Source: Sporanaerobacter acetigenes DSM 13106 (lineage in GTDB: Bacteria; Bacillota; Clostridia; Tissierellales; Sporanaerobacteraceae). From it: a DNA stretch of 64,000 bases. Shown in pieces: positions 9,388-18,240 of the stretch. Positions within the stretch are counted from its first letter, which is position 1. The number at the start of each line of letters is the position of its first letter. The notes under the pieces are model-generated. The model did not search any database. It was not told where the DNA came from and saw only the letters and a program-made list of their open reading frames with translations. Both the position numbers and the translations under genes were made by a program. Location: assembly GCF_900130025.1 (NCBI RefSeq), contig NZ_FQXR01000010.1:1-64000 (forward strand). The letters run 5' to 3'.

Positions 9388-9401
9388 TCTAACCCTCCTA
9401 A

Positions 9402-11786
9402 TCATTCATAGTCCTTGCTTAAATCAGAATAATATTCTAATTTGTTTTGAACTAATCCGTTTACAGTTTCCTCCTCATAATTTCCGTCTTCATCCATTTC
9501 TCCCGCTTTTATGCCTGTCAATATTTCTATTCCTTCATCAATAGTCTTGACAGCATAGATTTTAAATATTCCTTCTTCAACTGCATTTATCACTTCATCA
9601 TTCAACATCAAATTTTCTATATTCTTTTGTGGAATTATAACCCCTTCTTCTCCTGTAAATCCTTTTAGTTTGCAAGCTTTATAATATCCTTCTATTTTTT
9701 CATTAACTCCTCCAATAGGTTGAATAATTCCCTTTTGATTTACAGAACCAGTCACTGCAATAGCTTGGTTTATAGGTATATCTCCTAAACTGGAAAGAAG
9801 AGCATAGAGTCCTGTACTAGAAGCACTGTCTCCATCCACACCATCATAGGATTGCTCAAATGCAATACTTGCTGTTACAGCTAACTGAACCTTTTTAGCA
9901 TATTTTTCTCCCAAATAGCCACTTAAAATTAGCATTCCCTTGTCATATATATCCCCACTTTGTTCTACTTCTCTTTCTATATTTACAATACCTTCTTTGC
10001 CTAAAAATGTATTTGCTGTTATCTTGTTTGGTCTCCCAAAAGAATATTGTCCAATATCAATTACAGCTAATCCATTTATCTCTCCAACTTTCCATCCTTC
10101 AGTATCTATGAGTATAGTTTCATTTTGAATAAATTCCAATAGTTTCTCTTCATAAATATTGTTTCTATATACTTTTTTAGCTATAGCCTTTTCTACTTCT
10201 TTTCTTGTAACTATGCTTTTATTTTCTTCTACAGCTATAGCATCTGCTTCATAAATTATCTCTACCAATTCATTGAACTGGGCTGTCAATTTGTTTTGAC
10301 TTTCAGAAATTCTACTGCTTAACTCTATTATAGCAGCAATAGCTGAGCTATCAAAAGGATTTAATCCTTCTTTTTCACATCGATATGCCACAAAAGAACC
10401 TATCTTTTTTATATTTTCTTTATTTCTTTCCATCTCCACATCAAAATCTGCTCTTATTTTAAATAGCTTTTTAAAATCCTCATCATATTGATAAAGTAAA
10501 TGATAAGTTAAATAATCTCCAATAAGGATTATTTTCACATCTAATGGTATAGGCTCTGGTCTTATGGTTTCTGATATAATGCTTAATCCCGTAACATTTT
10601 CTATCATTATCTTTTCTGTATATATAGCTCGCTTAAGACCTTCCCAAGATTCTCTATTTTGAAGAATATCTTTTGCTTGTATAATTAAGTACCCACCATT
10701 AGCTTCATGGAGAGATCCAGGTCTTATCTTTGTATGATCAGTCTTAAGGCCTCCTAATTCATTTACATATTCTATCTTTCCAAGAAGATTGTAATAATTT
10801 GGATTCATCTCCTTTATAACAGGAGCTCCATGAGTAGAACCATTGCCAATAAATAAATTCACTTCATATCTCTTAAAAAAATCTTCTTTTTTATCTACGG
10901 GAAGCAGCAAATTCTCTATACTTTCTTCCTCTTTTTCATCCAAAAACATATGAAAATTTTTAACTATATCTTCTTTCATATCTAATAGATATTGTTTAAC
11001 TCCTTGATTAACACTAAATTTATCTATCAATGGATCTATATAAATTTGAGCAACTTCTAAAACCATCTTTTCCTTTAGCTCTTTTATTTCTTCTCTCAAA
11101 TCACTTTCTACTTCTCTTATTTTCTTCACAAATTCAAAAGCTTTTTGACTCAATTCTTCAGATTGTTCCCTTAATTTTTCAACATCCTCTTCCGTTAAAT
11201 TTTGAATTTCCTCGTCTGTCAAAGTCCTCCCATTCTTTGTTGGTAAACTTAAAATTCCTCGTTCTGTCTGCTTAAATGTAAAATTGTAATCCCTCGCCAA
11301 CTCATTTAACTCATTTATTATTTCTTGGGCCCTTTTTTGATGTCTATTATAGATTACATTTTTGTTGTCTTCATAATCCTTGGATGAAAGTATTTTAGGA
11401 ATATCTAATTTGATATTTAAAATGGCTTTCTCTACATAAGCTTTAAATGTTTTGCCTTCGCCAGTGTCTAAACATATAGCTATAGGAGAATGGGCTTTTT
11501 TAAAATTAAAAACATAACACCAATCTTTAGGGCTTTCTTTTTTTTCAGCAAATTCCTTAGCTACAAGATAAGAATAGCTATTTCTACCTGTACCTGTCAT
11601 TCCTGATACATATATGTTGTATCCTTTTCTCTTTACTGACAAGCCAAATTTTAACGCTTCCATAGCTCTTTCTTGACCTATAAGTTCTCTTTTAACTGGA
11701 ACATTTAAAGTAGTAGCATAGTCGAAAATATCAGGATCACATCTTTTTTTTAGTTTAGAAATAGGTACTTCATATTTTTCCAGCAC
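9402..11786 (-). CDS. Lon-type ATP-dependent protease (LonB/LonC-like)
   Basis: This is about 794 residues. A P-loop GMTGTGRNSYS lies near residue 65. A long charged helical insertion (about 180-270) interrupts the AAA region. A C-terminal S16 protease domain carries DGDSASSTGLYALLSSLGDI (nucleophile Ser) and GGVNEKIEGYYKACKLKGF (catalytic Lys). The domain order matches the clostridial Lon-related proteases rather than classical LonA, since there is no LAN domain. It probably degrades unfolded or regulatory proteins in the cytoplasm. GTG at 11786 is preferred because GGAGGTG sits six bases upstream; an earlier TTG at 11801 overlaps that site. Confidence 0.85.
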   Translation of the reverse strand: MLEKYEVPISKLKKRCDPDIFDYATTLNVPVKRELIGQERAMEALKFGLSVKRKGYNIYVSGMTGTGRNSYSYLVAKEFAEKKESPKDWCYVFNFKKAHSPIAICLDTGEGKTFKAYVEKAILNIKLDIPKILSSKDYEDNKNVIYNRHQKRAQEIINELNELARDYNFTFKQTERGILSLPTKNGRTLTDEEIQNLTEEDVEKLREQSEELSQKAFEFVKKIREVESDLREEIKELKEKMVLEVAQIYIDPLIDKFSVNQGVKQYLLDMKEDIVKNFHMFLDEKEEESIENLLLPVDKKEDFFKRYEVNLFIGNGSTHGAPVIKEMNPNYYNLLGKIEYVNELGGLKTDHTKIRPGSLHEANGGYLIIQAKDILQNRESWEGLKRAIYTEKIMIENVTGLSIISETIRPEPIPLDVKIILIGDYLTYHLLYQYDEDFKKLFKIRADFDVEMERNKENIKKIGSFVAYRCEKEGLNPFDSSAIAAIIELSSRISESQNKLTAQFNELVEIIYEADAIAVEENKSIVTRKEVEKAIAKKVYRNNIYEEKLLEFIQNETILIDTEGWKVGEINGLAVIDIGQYSFGRPNKITANTFLGKEGIVNIEREVEQSGDIYDKGMLILSGYLGEKYAKKVQLAVTASIAFEQSYDGVDGDSASSTGLYALLSSLGDIPINQAIAVTGSVNQKGIIQPIGGVNEKIEGYYKACKLKGFTGEEGVIIPQKNIENLMLNDEVINAVEEGIFKIYAVKTIDEGIEILTGIKAGEMDEDGNYEEETVNGLVQNKLEYYSDLSKDYE

Positions 11787-11857
11787 CCTGAGCACCTCCA
11801 ATATTCATATACCCCTACAATATTATATATATTATTTATACGAAAAATATTTACTCT

Positions 11858-12790
11858 TTATTTAGTTAATCCTGCAGCAATTTTTATACATTTTTGGTGA
11901 TCAGGATCTATTTGCCCATCTTTGTGTCTCTTGCTACCAGCAAAGTGTATGTCAATATGTCCATCCATTCCATTTCCCTTTATATAGTCAAGATTTGTCC
12001 CAGGACCATATCCACCACTTCTCCATTCAGTATATTTTCCACCTTCTGCACTGTCATTTCCAGCATGAGGCATGGCTGTCATACTTGCAGCAACAACCCT
12101 ATCTCCTACTTGAACCAACACCGGTCTTCTAACCCAACTAAATCCTTCCCAAATATCCTTTATAACTTCGGTATCTTCTGAAGTTAAAGCTTCACAATCT
12201 GCATGATAAGAACCCATAGTCCTCTTCATAGTAAAAGTCTTTCCTGTATAAAAATCTTTTACTTTAAACACAGTCCCTATAGGAAGGACACCATTGTTTA
12301 CGTCACTGAACCAATCTAAATATTCTCCATAGTTTTCATCTATAGGCTTGTCCACTTGAGTATAGGATATTGGTATTATAAGCTCTTGTCCAATATTTAA
12401 AACTGCATTTTCAGTTAAATCTTCATTGGCATTTGTTATTTGATCCATAGATACATTGTATTTTTGACTTATTATCCATAAATTCTCTCCTGATTCAACT
12501 GTATGTACTATAATTTTAGGTATTTCTCTACTTGTCGTACTTCTATTTGTAGTCGTAACAATCGTTTTCTTTCCATTTGGAATTTCTAATACTTGTCCAG
12601 GATAAATAACTGTTTTGTCATTGGCATTGTTGGACTTTAATAGGCTTTCTAAACTAACATTGAATTGATTGCTTATCTTCCAAAAAGAATCTCCTGATTT
12701 AACTGTATAGGGCGCTGCAAATGAAGTTGAACTTATTCCCACCGTTGAAACTATCAGACCTATGCAAACTTTTTCCTTTATCTTCTTCAT
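11858..12790 (-). CDS. Secreted LysM-domain cell-wall protein
   Basis: This is about 310 residues with a signal peptide (about 1-26, ending in TSFA). Two LysM modules follow (about 28-71 with YTVKSGDSFWKISNQFNVS, and about 92-138 with HTVESGENLWIISQKYNVS). A C-terminal domain of about 160 residues is conserved in clostridial LysM proteins and carries DGHIDIHFAGSKRHKDG. LysM binds N-acetylglucosamine polymers, so this protein should sit on peptidoglycan or spore cortex. The C-terminal HxDxH-like motif could bind metal but no activity is assigned. Start at 12790 follows GGAGGGG by nine bases. Confidence 0.85.
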   Translation of the reverse strand: MKKIKEKVCIGLIVSTVGISSTSFAAPYTVKSGDSFWKISNQFNVSLESLLKSNNANDKTVIYPGQVLEIPNGKKTIVTTTNRSTTSREIPKIIVHTVESGENLWIISQKYNVSMDQITNANEDLTENAVLNIGQELIIPISYTQVDKPIDENYGEYLDWFSDVNNGVLPIGTVFKVKDFYTGKTFTMKRTMGSYHADCEALTSEDTEVIKDIWEGFSWVRRPVLVQVGDRVVAASMTAMPHAGNDSAEGGKYTEWRSGGYGPGTNLDYIKGNGMDGHIDIHFAGSKRHKDGQIDPDHQKCIKIAAGLTK

Positions 12791-12885
12791 AAGTATTTTC
12801 CCCTCCAACTTTTGACTTTTTTCTATTTATCATATAATACTTCTACATAAATTTCAAAGTTCCTCCCTGTAATTTTTGGAAATTT

Positions 12886-12913
12886 AAAAGGCATATATTT
12901 ATATGCCTTTTTT
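12886..12913 (-). terminator. Intrinsic terminator after the PrcB-like gene
   Basis: AAAAGGCATAT (12886-12896) pairs with ATATGCCTTTT (12901-12911), with T-rich flanks on both sides. The leftward PrcB-like gene ends at 12913. Confidence 0.8.
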
Positions 12914-13350
12914 CACTCAATGTATTCAGTTTCTAATTCAATATTCTTTGGAAGTTCATCTAAACCGGTTTTCACAATTACAAAGGGATATATAATTCTC
13001 TGTTCAACCATTTCATCCGGCTTTGGATCCTTAAAAAGTGCATGGACAATTATATCAAATTCACCATTTTCTCCTTTAACCTTTTCAATTTTGTCTATAG
13101 TAACTGAATACCCTTCTGTCTTTTTTTCTCCTCTTGTCACTACTACAAACACTTCTCCATCTATTTTACATCCAAGAGCCCTTTCAACTGCCAAATAATT
13201 TGGAAGAACATCTACAAGTTTTTTAGGAACCTCATCATTTTCAAGGACCTTAAATTTCACATTTCTATTTCCTCCATTTAAATATTTAGGCAAAAAAACA
13301 ATTCCCAAAACAGCAATACACACCATTAAAGTAATCACAACTTTTTTCAT
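12913..13350 (-). CDS. PrcB-type C-terminal domain protein (membrane-anchored)
   Basis: This 145-residue protein has one N-terminal membrane anchor or signal (about 4-24). The rest matches the PrcB C-terminal domain: VFVVVTRGEKKTEGYSVTI followed by an extended strand region ending in RIIYPFVIVKTGL. PrcB stabilises the protease PrtP in Treponema denticola; in Firmicutes the domain occurs alone on secreted or membrane proteins of unknown role. GGAGGGGGA precedes ATG at 13350. It stands alone, with a terminator after it and a palindromic repeat upstream. Confidence 0.65.
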   Translation of the reverse strand: MKKVVITLMVCIAVLGIVFLPKYLNGGNRNVKFKVLENDEVPKKLVDVLPNYLAVERALGCKIDGEVFVVVTRGEKKTEGYSVTIDKIEKVKGENGEFDIIVHALFKDPKPDEMVEQRIIYPFVIVKTGLDELPKNIELETEYIE

Positions 13351-13425
13351 TTGTCCCCCTCCACCAAAATAAATTTATATCTATATTTTTATTCCAGAAG
13401 AGGACAAATTATGTTAGAAAAATTT

Positions 13426-13454
13426 GGTGGCAAGGGGACGTTTTGTTTGCCACC
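13426..13454. repeat. Dispersed palindromic repeat, family A (REP-like), copy 1
   Basis: This 29-bp unit starts GGTGGCAAGGGGACG and ends TTTGTTTGCCACC; GGTGGCAA and TTGCCACC form the stem. The same unit, in either orientation, recurs near 16984, 18255, 19079, 24716 and 29762. All are intergenic. Confidence 0.85.
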
Positions 13455-13462
13455 CTTTCCAA

Positions 13463-14827
13463 TTACAATGAATCTGGCATGCTCCGCAAAGTTGAGCTAA
13501 AGTTTCTATAAAACAATATTCCTGTCACTGTTGCAGCTATTATATCTGATATGGGTTCTGCCAAAAATACTGCAAAAACCTTATTCGATAAAACTTTAGG
13601 CAATATAAGTACAAGAGGAATCAACAAAAATACCTTTCTAAGTAATGCTAAAAATAAAGATGTCTTTGCATTTCCCATAGCGATAAATGTTTGCTGACAA
13701 GCTATTTGTACTCCCAGTGCAAAAACCCCTCCCATATATATCCTAATCCCTGCTGTAGCCATATCTATTATAGCTTTATCATTTGTAAATATTCTTGAAA
13801 AGAATTGTGGTGCTATCATCATTAATAGCCAAAACAATGTACTATAACTTACTGTTGAAATAAACAAATATTTAAAAGCATCTTTCATTCTTTTTTTATT
13901 CTTTGCACCATAGTTATAGCTTATGATTGGCTGTGCTCCTTGAGTCAATCCTGAAAGTGGCAAAAATGTAAATTGCATAGATGCAGACAATATTGTCATT
14001 GCACCTACCGCTACATCTCCACCATATTTTTGTAAGCTAGAATTAAATGCTATGATGATAAAACTCTCTGTTATCTGCATTACAAAAGGAGATAATCCCA
14101 ACAACAATACTGGCTTCATTATACTCATATCTATTTTAAAATTTTCCTTTTTTAGTTTTAAAATACTCTTGTCTCCCTTTAAAAATTCGATTACCCAAAT
14201 AGCTGATACAGCTTGAGATATAACCGTTGCCAATGCCGCTCCTTTTACATTCATTTTAAGTCCATATATAAAAATGGGATCTAGTATTATATTTATAATA
14301 GCTCCTATGGAGACTGTGATCATACTTGTTTTGGCAAAGCCTTGGGAACTTATGAAAGGATTCATTCCAACCGCCAATTGAACAAATAATGTTCCCAAGG
14401 TATATATCTGCATATATTCCAGCGCATAAGGCAAGGTCTTTTCACTTGCTCCAAACAAAATCAACAGCTTTTCATTAAACAATAAAAACAATATTGTCAA
14501 TACAATTGACATTCCAATTAAAGACACAAAACAATTTCCCATGATTTCTTCTGCGCCTTCATTGTCTTTTTCCCCCATTTTGATAGAAGCCCTTGGTGCT
14601 CCTCCCATGCCTATCAATACGGAAAATGCTGCTATTATAATCAAAAGTGGAGCTGTGACTCCTACACCAGTTAAGGCCTCACCACCTATTCCTTCTATAT
14701 GACCTATATACATTCTATCTACCAAATTGTAGAGTAGGCTTATTAACTGCCCTATAATAGCTGGTATTGCTAATGAAAACAACAACTTTTTTACATCTTC
14801 TGTCCCTAATCTATTTTTCTCTGACAT
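13463..14827 (-). CDS. MATE-family multidrug efflux transporter
   Basis: This 454-residue protein has about twelve hydrophobic segments and the MATE pattern of two related halves. Typical signatures are the N-terminal SLAIPAIIGQLISLLYNLVD and LSGLTQGAQPIISYNYGAK in the second half. It exports cationic compounds using a sodium or proton gradient. It begins 18 bp after a MarR-type regulator and is almost certainly controlled by it. Confidence 0.9.
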   Translation of the reverse strand: MSEKNRLGTEDVKKLLFSLAIPAIIGQLISLLYNLVDRMYIGHIEGIGGEALTGVGVTAPLLIIIAAFSVLIGMGGAPRASIKMGEKDNEGAEEIMGNCFVSLIGMSIVLTILFLLFNEKLLILFGASEKTLPYALEYMQIYTLGTLFVQLAVGMNPFISSQGFAKTSMITVSIGAIINIILDPIFIYGLKMNVKGAALATVISQAVSAIWVIEFLKGDKSILKLKKENFKIDMSIMKPVLLLGLSPFVMQITESFIIIAFNSSLQKYGGDVAVGAMTILSASMQFTFLPLSGLTQGAQPIISYNYGAKNKKRMKDAFKYLFISTVSYSTLFWLLMMIAPQFFSRIFTNDKAIIDMATAGIRIYMGGVFALGVQIACQQTFIAMGNAKTSLFLALLRKVFLLIPLVLILPKVLSNKVFAVFLAEPISDIIAATVTGILFYRNFSSTLRSMPDSL

Positions 14828-14845
14828 TTCTACAATCGCCCCTTA

Positions 14846-15292
14846 TTATATTTCTATATCTTTTACATTGTTTAACATCTTGTTATTTACTTTTACAAAC
14901 AAATCTAAATCTTCTAAAGCCATTCCCTTAATCAATTGGTTTTTGAATCCTTCATTTGCCTCTTTTACCTTTTTAACTACATCATCTTCTTCATTTATAA
15001 TTTTAAGATATACTGATCTCCCATCTTCCAAATTCTCCTCTGTGCCAATTAGATTCTTATCTTTAAGCAGATTGACAGCACGAGATACCAAGCCTTTAGA
15101 TATTCCCCTATTCATACTGATTTCACTTGCTGTAATATCCTTGTCCATATTGTTGATTAAAAATGTTAAAACATCTATTTCTGCTGGTGTTAATTCAAAT
15201 TCTAACAATGATTCTTCCATATATTTTTTATATTTTTTTATTATTTGAAAATAAATATAAAAAATATTAGATTCCTCCTTATAAAAAGACAT
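14846..15292 (-). CDS. MarR-family transcriptional regulator
   Basis: This is about 148 residues with a winged helix-turn-helix (about 35-105): LTPAEIDVLTFLINN, then ASEISMNRGISKGLVSRAVNLLKDKNLI (recognition helix) and a wing with EDGRSVYLKI. I chose ATG at 15292 because AAGGAGAAAAGA precedes it; the frame extends 24 codons further upstream through the promoter. It sits ahead of a MATE pump and has a strong inverted repeat upstream, the usual arrangement for a ligand-relieved repressor. Confidence 0.9.
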   Translation of the reverse strand: MSFYKEESNIFYIYFQIIKKYKKYMEESLLEFELTPAEIDVLTFLINNMDKDITASEISMNRGISKGLVSRAVNLLKDKNLIGTEENLEDGRSVYLKIINEEDDVVKKVKEANEGFKNQLIKGMALEDLDLFVKVNNKMLNNVKDIEI

Positions 15293-15310
15293 TTCTTTTC
15301 TCCTTTCAAT

Positions 15311-15359
15311 ATAGTTTATTTTTGAACTATATTGATTATACATCAAATATAGTTCAAAA
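15311..15359. promoter_or_regulatory. Inverted-repeat operator of the marR-MATE operon
   Basis: TTTGAACTATAT (15321-15332) and ATATAGTTCAAA (15347-15358) form a 12-bp inverted repeat. A second, overlapping dyad (ATAGTT at 15311, AACTAT at 15325) shares its left arm. It lies 20-65 bp upstream of the regulator's start, where a MarR dimer would block the promoter. Confidence 0.75.
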
Positions 15360-15477
15360 GTCAACTAAAAAAGCGGCTCTGAACATCATATCCAAACCCC
15401 CATTATGTTGGATAGCCTTCCACCCCTACACTACAAGTTAATTCTTTTAGCATGATTCATTTTGGTTGAATTAACAA

Positions 15478-15508
15478 AAAAAAGAACCTAAATAGGTTCT
15501 TTTTTGTA
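15478..15508 (-). terminator. Intrinsic terminator of the SDR gene
   Basis: AAAAGAACCTA and TAGGTTCTTTT form an 11-bp stem with a tiny loop, flanked by A and T runs, so it works on both strands. It lies just after the leftward SDR gene. The 110 bp between it and the marR operator hold nothing I can name. Confidence 0.8.
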
Positions 15509-15522
15509 TTTCCCTCCTTTAA

Positions 15523-16266
15523 TTAGCTTCTAGCTGCTCCATCTACAGATAAAATTTCTCCTGTTACATAACTTGCCATATCACTTGCAAGATATAGGAA
15601 TGCATTAGCTACATCTTCTGGCTCTCCTACACGGCCTAGTGGTATAGTAGCTATCAAAGGCTTGATAATCTCATCTGGTAAAGCTTTTACCATATCTGTA
15701 TTAGTAACTCCTGGTGCTACGGCATTTACCCTAATATTATCCTTTCCAAGTTCTCTCGCCAAAGATTTTGTCATACCATTTACTGCAAACTTTGAAGTAG
15801 GATATCCTACACCAGTGCTTTGTCCATAGATACTTACCATAGAGCTCGTATTTAATATAACTCCACCGCCTTGAGGCTTCATAATCTTAGCAGCTACTTG
15901 TGAGCAGTAGAACATGGCATTCACATTTAATTCTAGAATATTGTCAAACTCTTCTGGTTTTAAATCATATATACTTTCTCTTTGTGATATTCCTGCATTA
16001 TTTACTAGGATGTCTAAACTTCCATATTGATCTTTAATTCTATTAAATTGTTTTTCAACTTCCTCTGGATTGTTAAGGTCTAATCCTATACCTCCAACAT
16101 TATAATTTGGATTTATTTCTTTTAATTCTTTTACAGCCTTATCTGCTGTTTCTTGTCTTGACCCACAAAGTACTACTGTAGCTCCATTTTCTAGATACTT
16201 TTTAACAATTGCAAAACCAATTCCTCTAGTTCCTCCTGTAACAACTGCTACTTTTCCTTTTAGCAT
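15523..16266 (-). CDS. Short-chain dehydrogenase/reductase (FabG-like)
   Basis: This 247-residue protein is a classical SDR. It has the nucleotide motif TGGTRGIGFAI, the structural motif NNAGIS, and the catalytic Ser (NTSSMVS) and Tyr-Lys (YPTSKFA). The length and the C-terminal ASYVTGEILSVDGA fit 3-oxoacyl-ACP reductase (FabG) and its many paralogues. No fatty-acid genes are nearby, so the substrate is open. GGGAGGGAG precedes ATG at 16266. The gene is monocistronic. Confidence 0.85.
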   Translation of the reverse strand: MLKGKVAVVTGGTRGIGFAIVKKYLENGATVVLCGSRQETADKAVKELKEINPNYNVGGIGLDLNNPEEVEKQFNRIKDQYGSLDILVNNAGISQRESIYDLKPEEFDNILELNVNAMFYCSQVAAKIMKPQGGGVILNTSSMVSIYGQSTGVGYPTSKFAVNGMTKSLARELGKDNIRVNAVAPGVTNTDMVKALPDEIIKPLIATIPLGRVGEPEDVANAFLYLASDMASYVTGEILSVDGAARS

Positions 16267-16583
16267 TTTAAATCTCCCTCCCTATAATTTTTATCTTTAC
16301 TTTTAATGCGGTATTATGTTATTTATTTATAGTTCTACACTTCAAGCCAACAAAATATAAAAATATTTCTATTCTTATTTATACCAACTTTACATGCTTT
16401 TATAAACAAAAATTTATATTAATTAAAAAAGTGGCAAATTGTCCTATTTAGTATAGCCTATCCAGCTTTTAATTCTAATATATACAGCTAACTCAGTATT
16501 AAATTATAAAATTTAATCAAGCCTACGCACACTATTTATTCTTACCGAATACACTTTATTGAGGATTAATTTAAAACGTTTTT
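16267..16583. other. 317-bp AT-rich intergenic region, no gene seen
   Basis: This separates the divergent SDR and lectin genes and must hold both promoters. I see no convincing spaced -35/-10 pair, no stable hairpin and no ORF with a ribosome binding site. Confidence 0.5.
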
Positions 16584-16601
16584 ATGAAAGGATGTGTTAA
16601 T

Positions 16602-16976
16602 ATGGCTAATACGCTTAGCCCAAACCAATATCTTGTTCCAACGGGGACACCGGGACTAAATCAACTGATATCTTCTGATGGGCGATTCACATTTGTACTT
16701 CAGAATGATGGGAACCTTGTGCTATATAGAACCGGTTTCATTAGTCCATCTGGTGCACTTTGGGCATCAGGTACAAATGGCAAACCTGTACAAATGGCTG
16801 TTATGCAAAATGACGGTAACTTTGTAATTTATGATCGCAATCACAGTCCATTATGGGCATCAAATACTAGTGGAAGGCCTAGGTCTTATTTGGTTCTTCA
16901 AAATGACGGTAATGTGGTTATTTATCAACCAAATGTGCCAATTTGGGCTACCAATACAGCGGGTAGATCTATATAA
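16602..16976 (+). CDS. Bulb-type mannose-specific lectin (B-lectin)
   Basis: This 124-residue protein consists of a single B-lectin domain with three repeats. Each carries an intact mannose-binding motif QxDxNxVxY: residues 34-42 (QNDGNLVLY), 69-77 (QNDGNFVIY) and 100-108 (QNDGNVVIY). There is no signal peptide or membrane segment. In bacteria such domains occur in lectin-like bacteriocins (LlpA, usually two domains with a C-terminal hook) and in adhesins; this minimal form matches neither exactly. I chose ATG at 16602, nine bases after GAAAGGA. It stands alone in a repeat-rich accessory region and ends just before a palindromic repeat. Confidence 0.85.
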   Translation: MANTLSPNQYLVPTGTPGLNQLISSDGRFTFVLQNDGNLVLYRTGFISPSGALWASGTNGKPVQMAVMQNDGNFVIYDRNHSPLWASNTSGRPRSYLVLQNDGNVVIYQPNVPIWATNTAGRSI

Positions 16977-16983
16977 AGTAGAA

Positions 16984-17019
16984 GTGGCAAGGGGACGTTT
17001 TGTTTGACACCCTTGCCAC
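16984..17019. repeat. Dispersed palindromic repeat, family A, copy 2
   Basis: GTGGCAAGGG and CCCTTGCCAC form a perfect 10-bp stem around the family core GGGGACGTTTTGTTTG. It is joined directly to a relic of the transposase 5' end. It may terminate the lectin transcript. Confidence 0.85.
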
Positions 17020-17024
17020 GTTGC

Positions 17025-17060
17025 ATCTTGTCACTCTTTGCATAATATCACCTATTTATC
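17025..17060 (-). pseudogene. Relic of a RAYT transposase 5' end
   Basis: These 36 bases match 32 of 36 bases at 19031-19066, which hold the ribosome binding site, start codon and first codons of the intact transposase. Here the frame runs straight into palindromic repeat copy 2, as if the body of the gene had been deleted. The DinB-like gene's stop codon (17048-17050) falls inside this relic. Confidence 0.7.
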
Positions 17061-17695
17061 TTGTTGATTATTCTTAAGCAACCATCAAGATGTAACATCT
17101 GATGTCTTGAAAAAGGCATTAGCAACAATCCAGCAAAGGTTTTGTTGCACCAATAATCAACAAGCCAAAAAGCATTCTCATCATCTGACACAGTATGAAG
17201 TTTCAACAACTCTGTTTTTCTCTCGTCGGACACTTTAATTTTTGAATCTTCATAACTCATATCTTTTATTATATTATTTGTATTAGTTAAAACATCAATT
17301 GTATAATTTCTCAATTGATTTATATCTAACATCGTGCTAAATTCAACTAATTCATCACGTGATATCTCATTACCTGTAGTTATAATAGGAGAATTCAGTG
17401 ATTTGTCATAATTCTTTGTAAAGAAAATTTGTTCTTTTGCTGCAATTAAAGTGTTTGATGTAATATCTTCAATTCTAGTCAGATGATATAGATAATATGC
17501 TATTGTCTTATCTGTTGAAAGAGGCATTTTTACGAAATCCTCTTTATTACAAGTAGTCAATATATAATCATATATTGACATCAATTCATCTCTAAGCTCA
17601 AGTAGATTTTGCCTGCCAAGTTCAAAAGAACTTTTCTTCTTTATATTTGTTTGAAAGGACTTAAACATTTCTGAACGTTCCTGTTTTGTTTTCAT
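17048..17695 (-). CDS. DinB-family protein
   Basis: This is about 215 residues, helical throughout. It shows the DinB/YfiT metal-site layout of a His in the first long helix (YLYHLTRIEDI) and a late HQMLHLD. DinB-fold enzymes are metal-dependent thiol transferases or of unknown function. Start at 17695 follows AAGGAG by seven to eight bases. The last codons overlap the transposase relic, so the C-terminus may have been altered by an insertion. It lies in repeat-rich DNA with no functional partner. Confidence 0.65.
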   Translation of the reverse strand: MKTKQERSEMFKSFQTNIKKKSSFELGRQNLLELRDELMSIYDYILTTCNKEDFVKMPLSTDKTIAYYLYHLTRIEDITSNTLIAAKEQIFFTKNYDKSLNSPIITTGNEISRDELVEFSTMLDINQLRNYTIDVLTNTNNIIKDMSYEDSKIKVSDERKTELLKLHTVSDDENAFWLVDYWCNKTFAGLLLMPFSRHQMLHLDGCLRIINKINR

Positions 17696-17724
17696 CAAAT
17701 CACTCCTTATAATATCAATGTAGG

Positions 17725-17790
17725 TGTGGCAACCAATTGTTGGATTTTCTACACAGTCTAACGTCCCTATCCCAAATTGGCAAACAAAAC
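17725..17790. repeat. Degenerate palindromic repeat, family A
   Basis: GTGGCAACCAATT near the left end and AATTGGCAAACAAAAC near the right end are diverged family A arms around about 40 unrelated bases. Between the DinB and PH-domain genes. Confidence 0.5.
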
Positions 17791-17791
17791 A

Positions 17792-18202
17792 CTATTCTAG
17801 TTTTTTGCACCTGCTAATTAGTTCCTTCATGAACTCCTCTCGATTTAAAGGTGATATAAAAGTAGTTCCTGTAATATAGCCTTTACCATGTTGTTTAATT
17901 TGAATGCGATCTATTGATAACGCCATTGAGGATAGCATATTTCGGCTAAGCTTTATCGATCTTATATTTTCATAGGTTATCTTTTCAGAAAAAGGTCCAC
18001 TTCTACAGTAAAGATATTCATCTCTAAATTCATAATAAGTACCAAAATATATCCAAAATACAAAAAGTATCATTGGTATCCCAACAGCATAGGCAGTCAC
18101 TTTCTCACTTTGAGGTACTAATATTATATTTACAAGCATTATAAATACTATCAACCATATTAAGATATTAAACCAGCAATCAATCTTAGATTTTACACGC
18201 AT
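17792..18202 (-). CDS. Bacterial PH-domain membrane protein
   Basis: This 136-residue protein has two adjacent membrane helices (about 13-33 and 38-55), then a small PH-like domain. The segments YYEFRDEYLYCRSGPFSEKI and YENIRSIKLSRN are typical of the YyaB-like bacterial PH family. Function is unknown in this family. GGAGGTAAAG precedes ATG at 18202. It is followed by a palindromic repeat and preceded by a compound one. Confidence 0.7.
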   Translation of the reverse strand: MRVKSKIDCWFNILIWLIVFIMLVNIILVPQSEKVTAYAVGIPMILFVFWIYFGTYYEFRDEYLYCRSGPFSEKITYENIRSIKLSRNMLSSMALSIDRIQIKQHGKGYITGTTFISPLNREEFMKELISRCKKLE

Positions 18203-18240
18203 ACTTTACCTCCAGTTTCTGATTTCCTTTGGGATTCAAA

